A DNA stretch of 13,819 nucleotides from Pseudomonadota bacterium (GCA_018812385.1 JAHJDU010000564.1:1-13819); one strand, 5' to 3'; counted from the stretch's first letter, positions 1 to 7,876 are shown. Translations and numbers: made by a program. Notes: generated by a model not told the origin, from the sequence alone.

Positions 1-93
1 ATTAAACATTTGATGCGCCTTGTAGATGAACCAAAATCCTGCGCTATTTCTGCTCAATTTATTTCATTTGAGGTCCTTAAGTTCTTATTTTAA
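1..93 (+). CDS. possible 3' end of an unidentified gene (partial)
   Basis: A reading frame is open from the left edge to a TAA at 91-93. It encodes about 30 residues (IKHLMRLVDEPKSCAISAQF and ten more). The composition is plausible for a protein C-terminus and no other feature occupies the stretch, but the fragment is too short to identify. It may equally be chance open frame. A true gene would extend left of the window. Confidence 0.25.
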   Translation: MKHLMRLVDEPKSCAISAQFISFEVLKFLF

Positions 94-157
94 AAGATTC
101 TTCGACAATTGTAATCTGATAACACGAGGTGTGTAAACAGTCAATGATTATTGCAGG

Positions 158-185
158 TTGACAATTTGGCAAAGGTGTATAATAT
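158..185 (+). promoter_or_regulatory. putative sigma70-type promoter for the cyclo-ligase gene
   Basis: A perfect TTGACA lies at 158-163. A TAATAT at 180-185 gives a 16-bp spacer. An overlapping perfect TATAAT at 178-183 would leave only 14 bp. Transcription would start around 190-193, ahead of the tandem repeat that carries the ribosome binding site of the gene at 243. The call rests on sequence match only. Confidence 0.5.
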
Positions 186-202
186 TTTCTAAAAACTTTT
201 TT

Positions 203-238
203 TGTAATAAAAGGGACAAATGTAATAAAAGGGACAAA
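203..238 (+). repeat. perfect 18-bp tandem duplication carrying the RBS
   Basis: TGTAATAAAAGGGACAAA occurs twice back to back, at 203-220 and 221-238, with no mismatch. Each copy holds an AAAAGGGA core. The second copy is at the right distance (about 8 nt) from the ATG at 243 to act as its Shine-Dalgarno sequence. The leader therefore carries a duplicated ribosome binding region, which could vary in copy number by slippage. Confidence 0.85.
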
Positions 239-242
239 ATAG

Positions 243-830
243 ATGGATGAAATAAAGAATGGGAAAATAAATAATTTGACATTGGTGGCAAAGCGGTTGG
301 AGAATTTTGCAAAAGAAGAGCTTTTTGAGAAATATAAAAAGATTGAAGATAAGCTTTTTGAGTTTGCAAACTTCATGGAAGCACATCTGGTTTTTTTGTA
401 TTCGCCAATCTCTAATGAAATTCCCACAGAAAGAATTATTAAAAAAGCATTGCAGATAGAAAAGGGAATTGCCTTACCCGTCTTTGCCTATGCAAAAAAT
501 GCCATTAACCTTTATAAAATCAATAATTATGACAAAGATCTTGTCACGAGCGCCAATGATATCCTTGAACCGGATATTGAAAAATGCAAAAAGATACCAT
601 TGGAAGATATTGACATTGCCATTATCCCGGGGCTTGCATTTGATGATAAAGGTGGAAGAATAGGGTTTGGTAATAATTTTTATAATAAGCTGATAACAAA
701 ACTGCCTGAAACATGCAGAAAAGTATCCCTTGCCTATGAAGAACAGATTGTTGATCAGATCCAGATGGAATCAAGAAAATTTACAGTTGATATTATTATT
801 ACTGATAAGCGGATAATTTATAAAATTTGA
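243..830 (+). CDS. 5-formyltetrahydrofolate cyclo-ligase family protein
   Basis: This 195-residue protein matches the 5-FTHF cyclo-ligase (MTHFS, YgfA/FAU1) family, whose members convert 5-formyl-THF to 5,10-methenyl-THF using ATP in the cytosol. The family block is visible at residues 127-148 (IIPGLAFDDKGGRIGFGNNF), followed by LAYEEQIVDQI at 163-173. Length is normal for the family (about 180-200). The ATG at 243 has AAAAGGGA upstream inside a tandem duplication. Oddities: the usual glycine-rich G-Y/F-G-x-G-Y/F-Y-D reads GFGNNFYN, so the second conserved glycine and the Asp are both Asn. The basic N-terminal LRxxxR motif and the His of the C-terminal motif are also weak. The gene stands alone and converges on the potassium channel gene. 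The family call is firm. Whether it is fully active is open. Confidence 0.85.
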   Translation: MDEIKNGKINNLTLVAKRLENFAKEELFEKYKKIEDKLFEFANFMEAHLVFLYSPISNEIPTERIIKKALQIEKGIALPVFAYAKNAINLYKINNYDKDLVTSANDILEPDIEKCKKIPLEDIDIAIIPGLAFDDKGGRIGFGNNFYNKLITKLPETCRKVSLAYEEQIVDQIQMESRKFTVDIIITDKRIIYKI

Positions 831-880
831 GCCCAGTGCAGTAATCGGGGAAATTGGCGGTTTTCGGTCGGGCACTAACT

Positions 881-918
881 AAAAGGACCATTCTTAAAAT
901 ATATGGCATGGTCCTTTT
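881..918. terminator. bidirectional hairpin terminator between convergent genes
   Basis: AAAAGGACCAT (881-891) and ATGGTCCTTTT (908-918) form an 11-bp stem around a 16-nt loop. The A-rich left edge and T-rich right edge give a U-tract in either direction. It lies between the cyclo-ligase stop (830) and the channel stop codon (917-919), which overlaps its right arm, so it can serve both convergent genes. Confidence 0.75.
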
Positions 919-1924
919 AATTTTCCTCAGGATTGATGGCTTTTGCGAATTTCTTCAAATCAGGGGTTTTCCCCATAACAATGACAGTGTCACCTGGTTC
1001 AATCAAGGTTTCAAAATGGGGATTAAAAAGCATTTCTCCAGACGTTTTTTTTATTGATATAATAATCAGATTGAAATCCTGCCGGATCCCGGAATCTTTA
1101 AGAACAACATTGGTATACTTGGAGCTTTTTGGCACAAAAAGCTCTTCAATTTGAATGGCTTCACTTTTCCTGGATAGCGCTATATCAAGAAAGCTGCTGA
1201 CACTGGGTCTTAACAGCTTTAATCCCATGGACATGGCACCGGTATCATAGGGAGATTCAACCCGATTGGCCCCGGCAATCATAAGTTTATTCTTAACATC
1301 AGTACCACTGGCCCGGGCCATAATATAAATATCAGGATTTAGCTGCCTTGCAGTTAATACAAGGAAAACATTGGCAGTATCCGTTCCAAGTGCAGCAATC
1401 AGAAATGACGCATTTTTAATGCCGGCTTTTTCAAGGATCTCTTCATCAGACGCATCCCCTTGAAGGTAATGCATTTTATCTTTGCCCAATGTGTCTACAA
1501 GGCCATCGTCATTTTCAACTACAACAATATCATTTGTCTCTTCTTTTATCAGCTGAGACAATACTCTTCCAATACGGCCGTATCCACAGACAATATAATG
1601 GTTTTTCAATTTACTGATTTTTTTATCCAACCTTTTTCTCCCCAAAATTGATTGTATTTCCCCTTCAACTATGGATTGTATGATAAGTCCGGCAATGTAA
1701 AAAAAATAGCCAACACCTGCGATCAGAATAATGCTGGTAAATATCCTTCCGGCTGAACTTAATTCATGAACCTCCATAAACCCAGCAGTTGTCACTGTTA
1801 TGGCAGTCATATATACTGAATCAAGGAAATTCCATTTTTCAATCACCATATATCCGATCACGCCGATGAAAAAAAGAACCCCGGACATGAAAACTGCCCT
1901 GATTATTTGTTGAAGCTTGTTCAT
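917..1924 (-). CDS. two-TM potassium channel with RCK (TrkA-N/TrkA-C) domains
   Basis: From the ATG at 1924 the protein has 335 residues. A first membrane helix spans about 9-27 and a pore loop about 40-52. A second helix spans about 61-84, followed by a cytosolic TrkA-N/RCK domain with nucleotide-binding motif IVCGYGRIGR (111-120). A TrkA-C domain covers about 245-330. This is the MthK/Kch-like layout, in which four subunits form a gated K+ channel. The selectivity filter, normally TVGYG or TVGFG, reads T-A-G-F-M at residues 46-50, so the second filter glycine is Met. The frame can be extended to a TTG at 1960 (12 more residues), but that start has no Shine-Dalgarno sequence. The ATG at 1924 leaves the usual short N-terminus before the first helix, although it too lacks a clear RBS. 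The family is clear; potassium selectivity is less so. Confidence 0.85.
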   Translation of the reverse strand: MNKLQQIIRAVFMSGVLFFIGVIGYMVIEKWNFLDSVYMTAITVTTAGFMEVHELSSAGRIFTSIILIAGVGYFFYIAGLIIQSIVEGEIQSILGRKRLDKKISKLKNHYIVCGYGRIGRVLSQLIKEETNDIVVVENDDGLVDTLGKDKMHYLQGDASDEEILEKAGIKNASFLIAALGTDTANVFLVLTARQLNPDIYIMARASGTDVKNKLMIAGANRVESPYDTGAMSMGLKLLRPSVSSFLDIALSRKSEAIQIEELFVPKSSKYTNVVLKDSGIRQDFNLIIISIKKTSGEMLFNPHFETLIEPGDTVIVMGKTPDLKKFAKAINPEEN

Positions 1925-2031
1925 ATGGGTATAAATACTGATATTAAGGATAAAAATCAAGGTAAGAATACCAGATGCAAAAGGACTGTATCTTCTTGAC
2001 GAGGGCAGTGGTTGCTGGTATTAAGGTGGAC

Positions 2032-2688
2032 ATGAAAAATGAACTCAAAAAATTTGCCAGTCGCCGTCGTGAAATGGTTGAAAAACAGATTGCTTCAAGG
2101 GGGGTAACGGATCCTTTGGTTATTGCGGCAATGAGTACCGTGCCCCGGCATTTATTTGTCAGTGAGGCCCTTGCCGACAGTGCTCATGGAGATTTCCCTT
2201 TACCCATTGGAGAGGGCCAGACCATTTCCCAACCCTATATTATTGCAGAAATGACTCAAAGCCTTGCGCTGAAAGGCCACGAAAGAGTGCTTGAGATTGG
2301 TACGGGATCAGGATATCAGGCAGCTGTCCTGGCCCAGATTGTCTATAAAGTATATACTATAGAACGGAATAACGCCCTGTTTTTACAGACGCGAAAGCTT
2401 TTTGATAAGCTTAAATACCATAATATTGTCACCAGGTATTCAGACGGGACGCAAGGGTGGAAAGAGGAAGGCCCTTTTGATGCCATCATCGTCACTGCCG
2501 GTGGGCAGCAGATTCCCGTGCCTTTGATTGAACAGCTTTCAACAGGAGGACGGCTTGTCATGCCCGTAGGGGATAATTTTTCCCAGGAGTTGATACTGCT
2601 TGAAAAGACCGAAGAAAAGATAAAAACAACAAACCTCGGCGCTTGCAGATTTGTAAAATTGGTTGGTCAACATGGCTGGAATGAATAA
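2032..2688 (+). CDS. pcm: protein-L-isoaspartate O-methyltransferase
   Basis: The enzyme transfers a methyl group from S-adenosylmethionine to L-isoaspartyl residues in aged proteins, starting their repair in the cytosol. Visible signatures are the PCM-specific block GQTISQPYIIAEM (62-74), SAM motif I LEIGTGSGYQ (87-96), DAIIVTAGG (150-158), GGRLVMPVG (172-180) and the C-terminal FVKLVGQHGW (207-216). The ATG at 2032 is chosen because AAGG at 2023-2026 is a well-spaced RBS and the resulting 218 residues match the family. An upstream in-frame ATG at 1975 would add 19 residues with no motif. The popT-like gene follows after 15 bp, so the two are probably cotranscribed. The channel gene is divergent, with about 107 bp between the starts. 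Confidence 0.95.
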   Translation: MKNELKKFASRRREMVEKQIASRGVTDPLVIAAMSTVPRHLFVSEALADSAHGDFPLPIGEGQTISQPYIIAEMTQSLALKGHERVLEIGTGSGYQAAVLAQIVYKVYTIERNNALFLQTRKLFDKLKYHNIVTRYSDGTQGWKEEGPFDAIIVTAGGQQIPVPLIEQLSTGGRLVMPVGDNFSQELILLEKTEEKIKTTNLGACRFVKLVGQHGWNE

Positions 2689-2703
2689 ATCCCCAGAAAA
2701 CCG

Positions 2704-3831
2704 ATGAAAAAAGATACCAAGCAACCTTCATTAATCAAAGAGCTTCTTATGGGGTTTTGTCTGGGAACGGCCAATATTATTCCCGGGGTTTCCGGAGGTA
2801 CATTTCTTTTAATTTTTAAAATTTATGAGCGTGTTTTTTCTATCCTGAACAATATTAATAAATCTAATGTCCTATATTTTTTAACCTGTACCAGCAACCT
2901 TGTTTTTAAAGCGGGCAAAGCAAGCTCGTTACATACTTTTATTGAGTTTTTAAGAAAGAATGATTTCATTTTTCTTCTTAAATTAATAGTGGGTGCCGGG
3001 GTTGCCATTATTTCTCTTTCAAGTGTGATGAAGTATCTAATTATTTATCATTTTAGCGTTACCTATGCATTATTTTTCGGCTTGATTCTGATGTCGATCA
3101 TCATCCCTGTAAAAATGCTGAAGGAGAAAAAAGCTTATCTGATTTTATTTGTTATTTTAGGAGCTGTTTGTACAATATATGTGACTTATGCAGTTAATCC
3201 TTACGAAAAAATAAAAAAGAAATCAGAAATTTATGAAGACCAGTTTTTGAAAAACCATAATTTTGAAAAAGAAAAGCAAGGGGTTACAGCATTTTCATTC
3301 ACAGGAAAATATACCCTTGATGAATATGGTTATGCTTTGATTTGCGGGGCAGTTGCAATTTCAGCAATGGTTCTTCCCGGGATAAGCGGATCTTTGGTTC
3401 TGATCCTGATGGGAGCTTATTTTGAAGTTATTTCAGCCATCTCAGGATTAAAGACATTGAATTGGGACAACCTGGCCTTTTTAGGGTGCTTTGGCATTGG
3501 TGTTATTGCTGGCGGCCTTTTATTTGCAAAACTTATTACTGCTGTTTTGAAAAGATATTATAACGCTACCATGGCATTTCTTATGGGACTGATGGTCGGA
3601 TCTTTATATGCGTTGTGGCCGTTTAAAAAAAGCATTATAATGGCACAGCAATATATAAAAAAAGATGGCGTGATATGTGTTGTCGAAAATATGCGGATTT
3701 ATACCAATATAAATGAAATTCCTCAGATGGGAAGCCAATTATTATTTTCCCTGGTGTTTTTTATTATCGGGTGTATCATCATGACATTTTTTATTCTGAA
3801 AGAATTTTCGAATCAGGAAAAAGAATTATAG
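2704..3831 (+). CDS. popT: DUF368 family membrane protein, predicted undecaprenyl-phosphate translocase
   Basis: This polytopic inner-membrane protein of 375 residues has the DUF368 hallmark of an internal duplication: PGVSGG (27-32) in the first half and PGISGS (225-230) in the second, each in a hydrophobic re-entrant-like segment. DUF368 proteins (PopT) have been shown to recycle undecaprenyl phosphate, the lipid carrier for cell-wall and surface polysaccharide synthesis, across the membrane. That role is taken from the family. Between the halves lies a strongly charged stretch (about 165-206) with many Lys and Glu, longer than I expect for this loop. The ATG at 2704 has only a weak RBS and may rely on translation from pcm, 15 bp upstream. 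Its stop codon overlaps the end of epmA by 6 bp on the opposite strand. Confidence 0.85.
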   Translation: MKKDTKQPSLIKELLMGFCLGTANIIPGVSGGTFLLIFKIYERVFSILNNINKSNVLYFLTCTSNLVFKAGKASSLHTFIEFLRKNDFIFLLKLIVGAGVAIISLSSVMKYLIIYHFSVTYALFFGLILMSIIIPVKMLKEKKAYLILFVILGAVCTIYVTYAVNPYEKIKKKSEIYEDQFLKNHNFEKEKQGVTAFSFTGKYTLDEYGYALICGAVAISAMVLPGISGSLVLILMGAYFEVISAISGLKTLNWDNLAFLGCFGIGVIAGGLLFAKLITAVLKRYYNATMAFLMGLMVGSLYALWPFKKSIIMAQQYIKKDGVICVVENMRIYTNINEIPQMGSQLLFSLVFFIIGCIIMTFFILKEFSNQEKEL

Positions 3832-4740
3832 CGCTTCCGGTGTAAACGTCACGATATCGTCAATGGACAAGGCATTACAGAAAATCATGACAAGCCGGTC
3901 AACCCCTAATGCAATTCCGGCAGCATTTGGCATTTTTTCAAGATCTGCCAGGAATTTATCAGGCATGGGGGTCGTGGTTTTTTTTTGAGAACTCCGGATC
4001 ATGTTTTCTTTTTCAAATCTTATTTTTTGCTCAACAGGATCAGTCAGTTCAGTAAACCCATTGGCAAGCTCAATACCCGCTATGTAAAATTCAAATCTCT
4101 GTGCATACTGAGGATTGCCAGGTAAAAGTTTAGCCAGGGATGCCATGCTTGCCGGATAATCATATAGAAAACAAGGGTTTGTATTGCCAAGAAGGGGCTC
4201 TATCTGGAAGCTTATGATTTCATCAAAACTGCCATCTGCCAGCGCGTCACTTAAGGATTTGTCTGCATATAGTTCAAAGGCCTTCTGAACGGTAAGCTTT
4301 TGCCAGGGTCGGTTTAAGCTGATGATTTTATCCTGGTATTTTATCTGGTTTTCAAGGTTGAGCCTTGCTGCTATAAATTTTATCAGCCCCTGGCATTGAT
4401 TCATTAAATCAAGATAGGTATCACCTTTGGCATACCATTCCAGCATAGTCAATTCCGACAAATGGTGTGACCCTCTTTCATTTTTCCTGAAACATTTACA
4501 GATTTGAAAAATTTTATTAAAGCCTTTTGATAGAAGCCTTTTCATGCATAGTTCAGGAGAAGCCTGCAAGTATTGGTCTTCAGAAGTTACAGGATCAATA
4601 TGAGCTTCTGGAATAATACAGGGACAAAGGATGGGAGTCTCTACTTCAAGATAAAGGTTGCCGGTAAAAAAATCCCTTATGGCTTGAACCACAAGGGACC
4701 TTATTTCCAGATGTCTGTATTTTTTTGTATCCAATGTCAC
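3826..4740 (-). CDS. epmA: elongation factor P--(R)-beta-lysine ligase (EpmA/PoxA/GenX)
   Basis: This is a class II lysyl-tRNA-synthetase-like protein of 304 residues without the N-terminal anticodon-binding domain, which is the EpmA layout (E. coli 325). Motif 1 is LEVETPIL (31-38). SPELCMKRLL lies at 61-70. Motif 2 spans 78-103 (FQICKCFRKNERG...TMLEWY). Substrate-pocket GIELANGFTEL is at 222-232 and motif 3 GIALGVDRLVMI at 275-286. EpmA activates (R)-beta-lysine with ATP and attaches it to a lysine of EF-P, helping ribosomes through proline stretches. Its partners epmB and efp are not in the window. Start is GTG at 4738-4740, overlapping the upstream deacetylase stop as GTGA, a typical translational coupling. 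No strong independent RBS is seen. Last gene of the operon. Confidence 0.9.
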   Translation of the reverse strand: MTLDTKKYRHLEIRSLVVQAIRDFFTGNLYLEVETPILCPCIIPEAHIDPVTSEDQYLQASPELCMKRLLSKGFNKIFQICKCFRKNERGSHHLSELTMLEWYAKGDTYLDLMNQCQGLIKFIAARLNLENQIKYQDKIISLNRPWQKLTVQKAFELYADKSLSDALADGSFDEIISFQIEPLLGNTNPCFLYDYPASMASLAKLLPGNPQYAQRFEFYIAGIELANGFTELTDPVEQKIRFEKENMIRSSQKKTTTPMPDKFLADLEKMPNAAGIALGVDRLVMIFCNALSIDDIVTFTPEAL

Positions 4741-6047
4741 TTTATTTCATAGAGGTCTTTTGGCCTGTCCTGCAGGAAAACAATATCGAATTTGTTTTTA
4801 TCTGCTTGATCAAAGAATTGATATCCGGTTTCAATACAGGCTTTACAGGCATTGATAGGGATATGCACGGCAAGGATATGGTTCCCAGGCCTGGCGCTGG
4901 AATCTATTTCAAAACAGCCGCCACAGTCCCGGCAGATTCTCACTCTTTCTTTTTGCCGTTCAAAGATATTGGCTGTATCATAAAATATTTCCCGGTGTCT
5001 GGCCACAATATTTCCGGGTGTTCCCGATCTTTGTCTTAACGCATCTTTTTGATGCCAATAGGAATTAACAAGATCCGTGGTTTTTTTGATTTTGTCCGTG
5101 ATACTAACGGATTGTTTTAGCTGTTCAGGATTATAATCCGGTTCAACAACCCCGGAATAATCAAGCCCTGCCAAGGCAAGGATTATACCCAGATTCACAT
5201 AGGGAAGGGCGCCCTCAATGGAATATCCACCTTCAAGAACAGCAATATCGGGCTTAAGAAGGGTGGTCAGTTCTGCATACCCCTGGGCTGAAAAATTCAT
5301 ATTGGTTAAAGGATCCGTATAATGGTTATCCTGTCCTGCAGAGTTGACAATAATATCTGGTTTGAATTCTTCTATGGCAGGTAATACACAATTTCTGATG
5401 ACATAAAGATATCCTTCCGTGGATGTGCCCGGTGGCAGCGGTATGTTCAGATTAGACCCTTTGGCATTGGGGCCTCCTAATTCTTCTGGAAAGCCTGAAC
5501 CGGGATACAGGGTTCTTCCATCTTGGTGAAGGGAAATGAACAATACATCAGGATCATGCCAGAAAATGTCATTGGTACCATCCCCATGATGGCAATCCGT
5601 ATCAATAATAGCTATTTTTTTAATGCCGTATTGGGATCTGATATATTCCACCATGATGGCTTCCATGTTAATATGGCAAAAGCCTCTGCCCCCATGGGAA
5701 ACCCTCATGGAATGATGCCCGGGAGGACGGACCAGGGCAAATCCGTTTTTTACCTCTTTATTTAAAACTGCATCGGCAATTGCTTTGGCACCTCCCGCAC
5801 TTATCAGATGGGATTGGGTGGTAATGGTTTTTTCATCAGGAACGCAAAAATGGGCCCGCTGGATATCCTGGTAGGTAACAAGATCAGGTTTATACTCAAT
5901 AATCCCGTTGATATCAAAAATGCCTTCCTCTGTAACCTGATCCTGAGTATACAAGAGCCGTTCTTCTCTTTCAGGATGAGTGGGATCAATGGCCCAGTCA
6001 AACGCAGGGAAGAACACAAGACCTGTTTTATGCAATGCCTTTAACAT
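4737..6047 (-). CDS. HDAC-family zinc deacetylase with C-terminal cysteine cluster
   Basis: This 436-residue protein belongs to the histone deacetylase / acetoin utilisation (AcuC) / acetylpolyamine amidohydrolase superfamily, which removes acetyl groups from lysines or polyamines. All catalytic parts are present: RPPGHH (107-112, the His pair), HGGRGFCHIN (118-127), DTDCHHGDGT (149-158, Zn ligands D151 and H153), AGQDNHYTDP (237-246, Zn ligand D240) and the catalytic Tyr in GGY (273-275). About 70 residues follow the fold and end in a cysteine cluster, C372-x2-C375-x2-C378 and C401-x2-C404, resembling a zinc ribbon and unusual for bacterial members. The ATG at 6045-6047 has a good AGAGGT RBS at 6052-6057. 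It is the middle gene of the operon, 15 bp after the hydantoinase-like gene and overlapping epmA by 4 bp. The substrate is unknown. Confidence 0.9.
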   Translation of the reverse strand: MLKALHKTGLVFFPAFDWAIDPTHPEREERLLYTQDQVTEEGIFDINGIIEYKPDLVTYQDIQRAHFCVPDEKTITTQSHLISAGGAKAIADAVLNKEVKNGFALVRPPGHHSMRVSHGGRGFCHINMEAIMVEYIRSQYGIKKIAIIDTDCHHGDGTNDIFWHDPDVLFISLHQDGRTLYPGSGFPEELGGPNAKGSNLNIPLPPGTSTEGYLYVIRNCVLPAIEEFKPDIIVNSAGQDNHYTDPLTNMNFSAQGYAELTTLLKPDIAVLEGGYSIEGALPYVNLGIILALAGLDYSGVVEPDYNPEQLKQSVSITDKIKKTTDLVNSYWHQKDALRQRSGTPGNIVARHREIFYDTANIFERQKERVRICRDCGGCFEIDSSARPGNHILAVHIPINACKACIETGYQFFDQADKNKFDIVFLQDRPKDLYEIK

Positions 6048-6062
6048 TTATACCTCTTTGAA

Positions 6063-7736
6063 TTATAGCAAAATTTTTTCAAATCCTTTGATCATACCTG
6101 GTTTGATCTGCATTTTTATTCTTAATATTTTACCCCTGGGTGAAAAATTTCGAACAATATTGAATTGTTGAAATTCAACCACTTCCACTTCATCTATATT
6201 GTCCTGATCTGCACCCAAATTAATTGCTTTTTCTTTTAAAAGCGTGAGTGCGGTTTCAATTAAATCATCCTTAGAATATGTTTTGGAAATGGGCTCTGCA
6301 AAACCTTCTTCATGGGCACTTACAATACCCTGTTCTGTATCGGTATTTAGAGAAACTTCACAGGTGGTTCTGGCAAGAGCCGCGCCAATGGCATTTGCCA
6401 CTGAAGACTCAGGCACTGCAATGGTTTTTATATGATAAAGTTCTTCTATCTTTTTAGCAAAATATGGAGCAGGACCCCCAAGCAATAGTATTTTTTGAGG
6501 GCTGATTTTATACCCTTCAAGAAATTCATGCACAGTATAAACAGGTTTGGAATTAAGTTTATCAATCATTTCAAAGGTTTTTTTCAAAATGATGGAACAG
6601 CATTTTTTAAATATTTGATCAGCGGCCTCAATATCGGTCAGGCCCAGCTCCATGGCAATTTTGTGAATCCCTTTTTGGGCATTTTCTTGATCTCCATCCG
6701 TCATCAGTCCCAGTACAAACAGAGCATCTGTTGGAGTCGGGTCAGGCCCGTCAAAGGCCATGGCAGGGCCATGACGGTCGGGACCAATGAGCAGTTCTTT
6801 ATCTATTACCCTGATTACGCTGTCACCCCCAATTCCTATTGAATCGGTTTGTAAGGATCTGATCAGGCTTTTGTACCTGCCTCTCTGGATTCCCAGGGGC
6901 TCTAATAATGGTGCTTTATCAACCAGAAATGCAATATCCGTTGTGGTGCCCCCAACATCAAGCACAATGGCATCCTGTTTTTTGGGGGCATAGGGAATCG
7001 CTCCCATAATACTTGCGGCCGGTCCTGAAAGAACGGTCTGACCTGGAAAAGCCATGGAAGATTCAAGGGACATGGTACCCCCGTCTGCTTTCAGTATTTG
7101 AATGGGAACCACAAGACCCTTTTCCTCAAGGGAAAGTTTCACTGCCTCAAAAAATGATTTATGAAGGGAAAATACAGCAGCATTTAAATGGGTCGTTGCA
7201 ATTCTCCGGGGGAAATTAAGATTTCCCGAGACATGGTGGCCCAAAAATACTTTTTTAAAATATTTATTTAAAATTCGTTTTATGAGAATTTCATGGCTGG
7301 GATTTCGAACGCAGAATTTGCTTACAACGCCAATATATTCAATGCCGGCTTTTTTCAGCTTTTTGGCAATATCTTCGATCTCCATCGTGTTTACCGGAGC
7401 TTTTTCTCTTCCCCTGTGATTGATTGATCCAGATACACAATAGTAGTGTTCCCCCGTGTTAAAAGCCTCAGGATCAATCCCGGGGCCTGCTGAAACAATC
7501 ATCCCAACGGGGTTCATGTTTTTCTGTACAATGGCATTGGTTGTCAGGGTTGTTGAGATGACAACCCTTTTAATATTTTTTGGATCGATATTATCCAGAA
7601 GCTGAGTAAAGCCTGAGAGAATTGTATTAAAAAGATCTGCAGAGTCTGTGGGTACTTTAACCTTTTTTTCAATTCTGTTGCTGCTTAAAAGGACAGCATC
7701 CGTGTTTGTGCCGCCAACATCAATTCCAATAATCAT
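6063..7736 (-). CDS. hydantoinase/oxoprolinase (HyuA)-family ATPase
   Basis: The protein has 557 residues with the actin-like ATPase fold of the hydantoinase A / 5-oxoprolinase family. Phosphate-1 is GIDVGGT (4-10). SGPAASIMGA lies at 237-246, phosphate-2 VLDVGGTTTD at 258-267, SIGIGGDS at 299-306, LLGGPAPYF at 418-426 and VPESSVANAIGAALAR at 441-456. Family members use ATP to open cyclic amides (hydantoin, 5-oxoproline) or activate acetone, usually with a HyuB-type partner. No hyuB is visible here, and the protein is shorter than the roughly 680-residue HyuA subunits. The ATG at 7734-7736 has AGGAA at 7743-7747, 6 nt away. First gene of the operon with the deacetylase and epmA. The substrate cannot be predicted; the family call is firm. 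Confidence 0.88.
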   Translation of the reverse strand: MIIGIDVGGTNTDAVLLSSNRIEKKVKVPTDSADLFNTILSGFTQLLDNIDPKNIKRVVISTTLTTNAIVQKNMNPVGMIVSAGPGIDPEAFNTGEHYYCVSGSINHRGREKAPVNTMEIEDIAKKLKKAGIEYIGVVSKFCVRNPSHEILIKRILNKYFKKVFLGHHVSGNLNFPRRIATTHLNAAVFSLHKSFFEAVKLSLEEKGLVVPIQILKADGGTMSLESSMAFPGQTVLSGPAASIMGAIPYAPKKQDAIVLDVGGTTTDIAFLVDKAPLLEPLGIQRGRYKSLIRSLQTDSIGIGGDSVIRVIDKELLIGPDRHGPAMAFDGPDPTPTDALFVLGLMTDGDQENAQKGIHKIAMELGLTDIEAADQIFKKCCSIILKKTFEMIDKLNSKPVYTVHEFLEGYKISPQKILLLGGPAPYFAKKIEELYHIKTIAVPESSVANAIGAALARTTCEVSLNTDTEQGIVSAHEEGFAEPISKTYSKDDLIETALTLLKEKAINLGADQDNIDEVEVVEFQQFNIVRNFSPRGKILRIKMQIKPGMIKGFEKILL

Positions 7737-7796
7737 GGAGTGTTCCTGATTTTTAATATATTACAGACCAAATTATGTTATTTTTACCATAACGGA

Positions 7797-7876
7797 GCTT
7801 GTCAGAAAACAAAAGGCTTGTCAATCAGATTTTCTTTTGAAATTCATCTGATATATGTCTTAAAACCTGGTTTTAA
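7797..7876. promoter_or_regulatory. cluster of dyads and direct repeats in the divergent intergenic region
   Basis: The 220 bp between the divergent hyuA-like and crotonase genes hold three separate signals. GCTTGTCA is repeated directly at 7797-7804 and 7816-7823. An inverted repeat pairs ATCAGAT (7824-7830) with ATCTGAT (7846-7852). A 17-bp palindrome, TTAAAACCTGGTTTTAA, lies at 7860-7876, just upstream of the crotonase -35. Such a layout suggests one or more repressor or activator sites controlling both genes. The regulator is unknown. I see no convincing promoter for the hyuA side. Confidence 0.45.

Noticed and set aside
94..242. 6S RNA upstream of the 5-FTHF cyclo-ligase gene, as in many proteobacteria
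   Set aside because: The space is short and AT-rich, lacks a 6S-like long hairpin with central bubble, and has a promoter and tandem repeat instead.
1996..2024. TTGACG-N17-TATTAA as the pcm promoter
   Set aside because: The match is good, but transcription would start at the ATG at 2032 and the RBS (2023-2029) would overlap the -10. It is probably coincidental unless pcm starts later or is leaderless.
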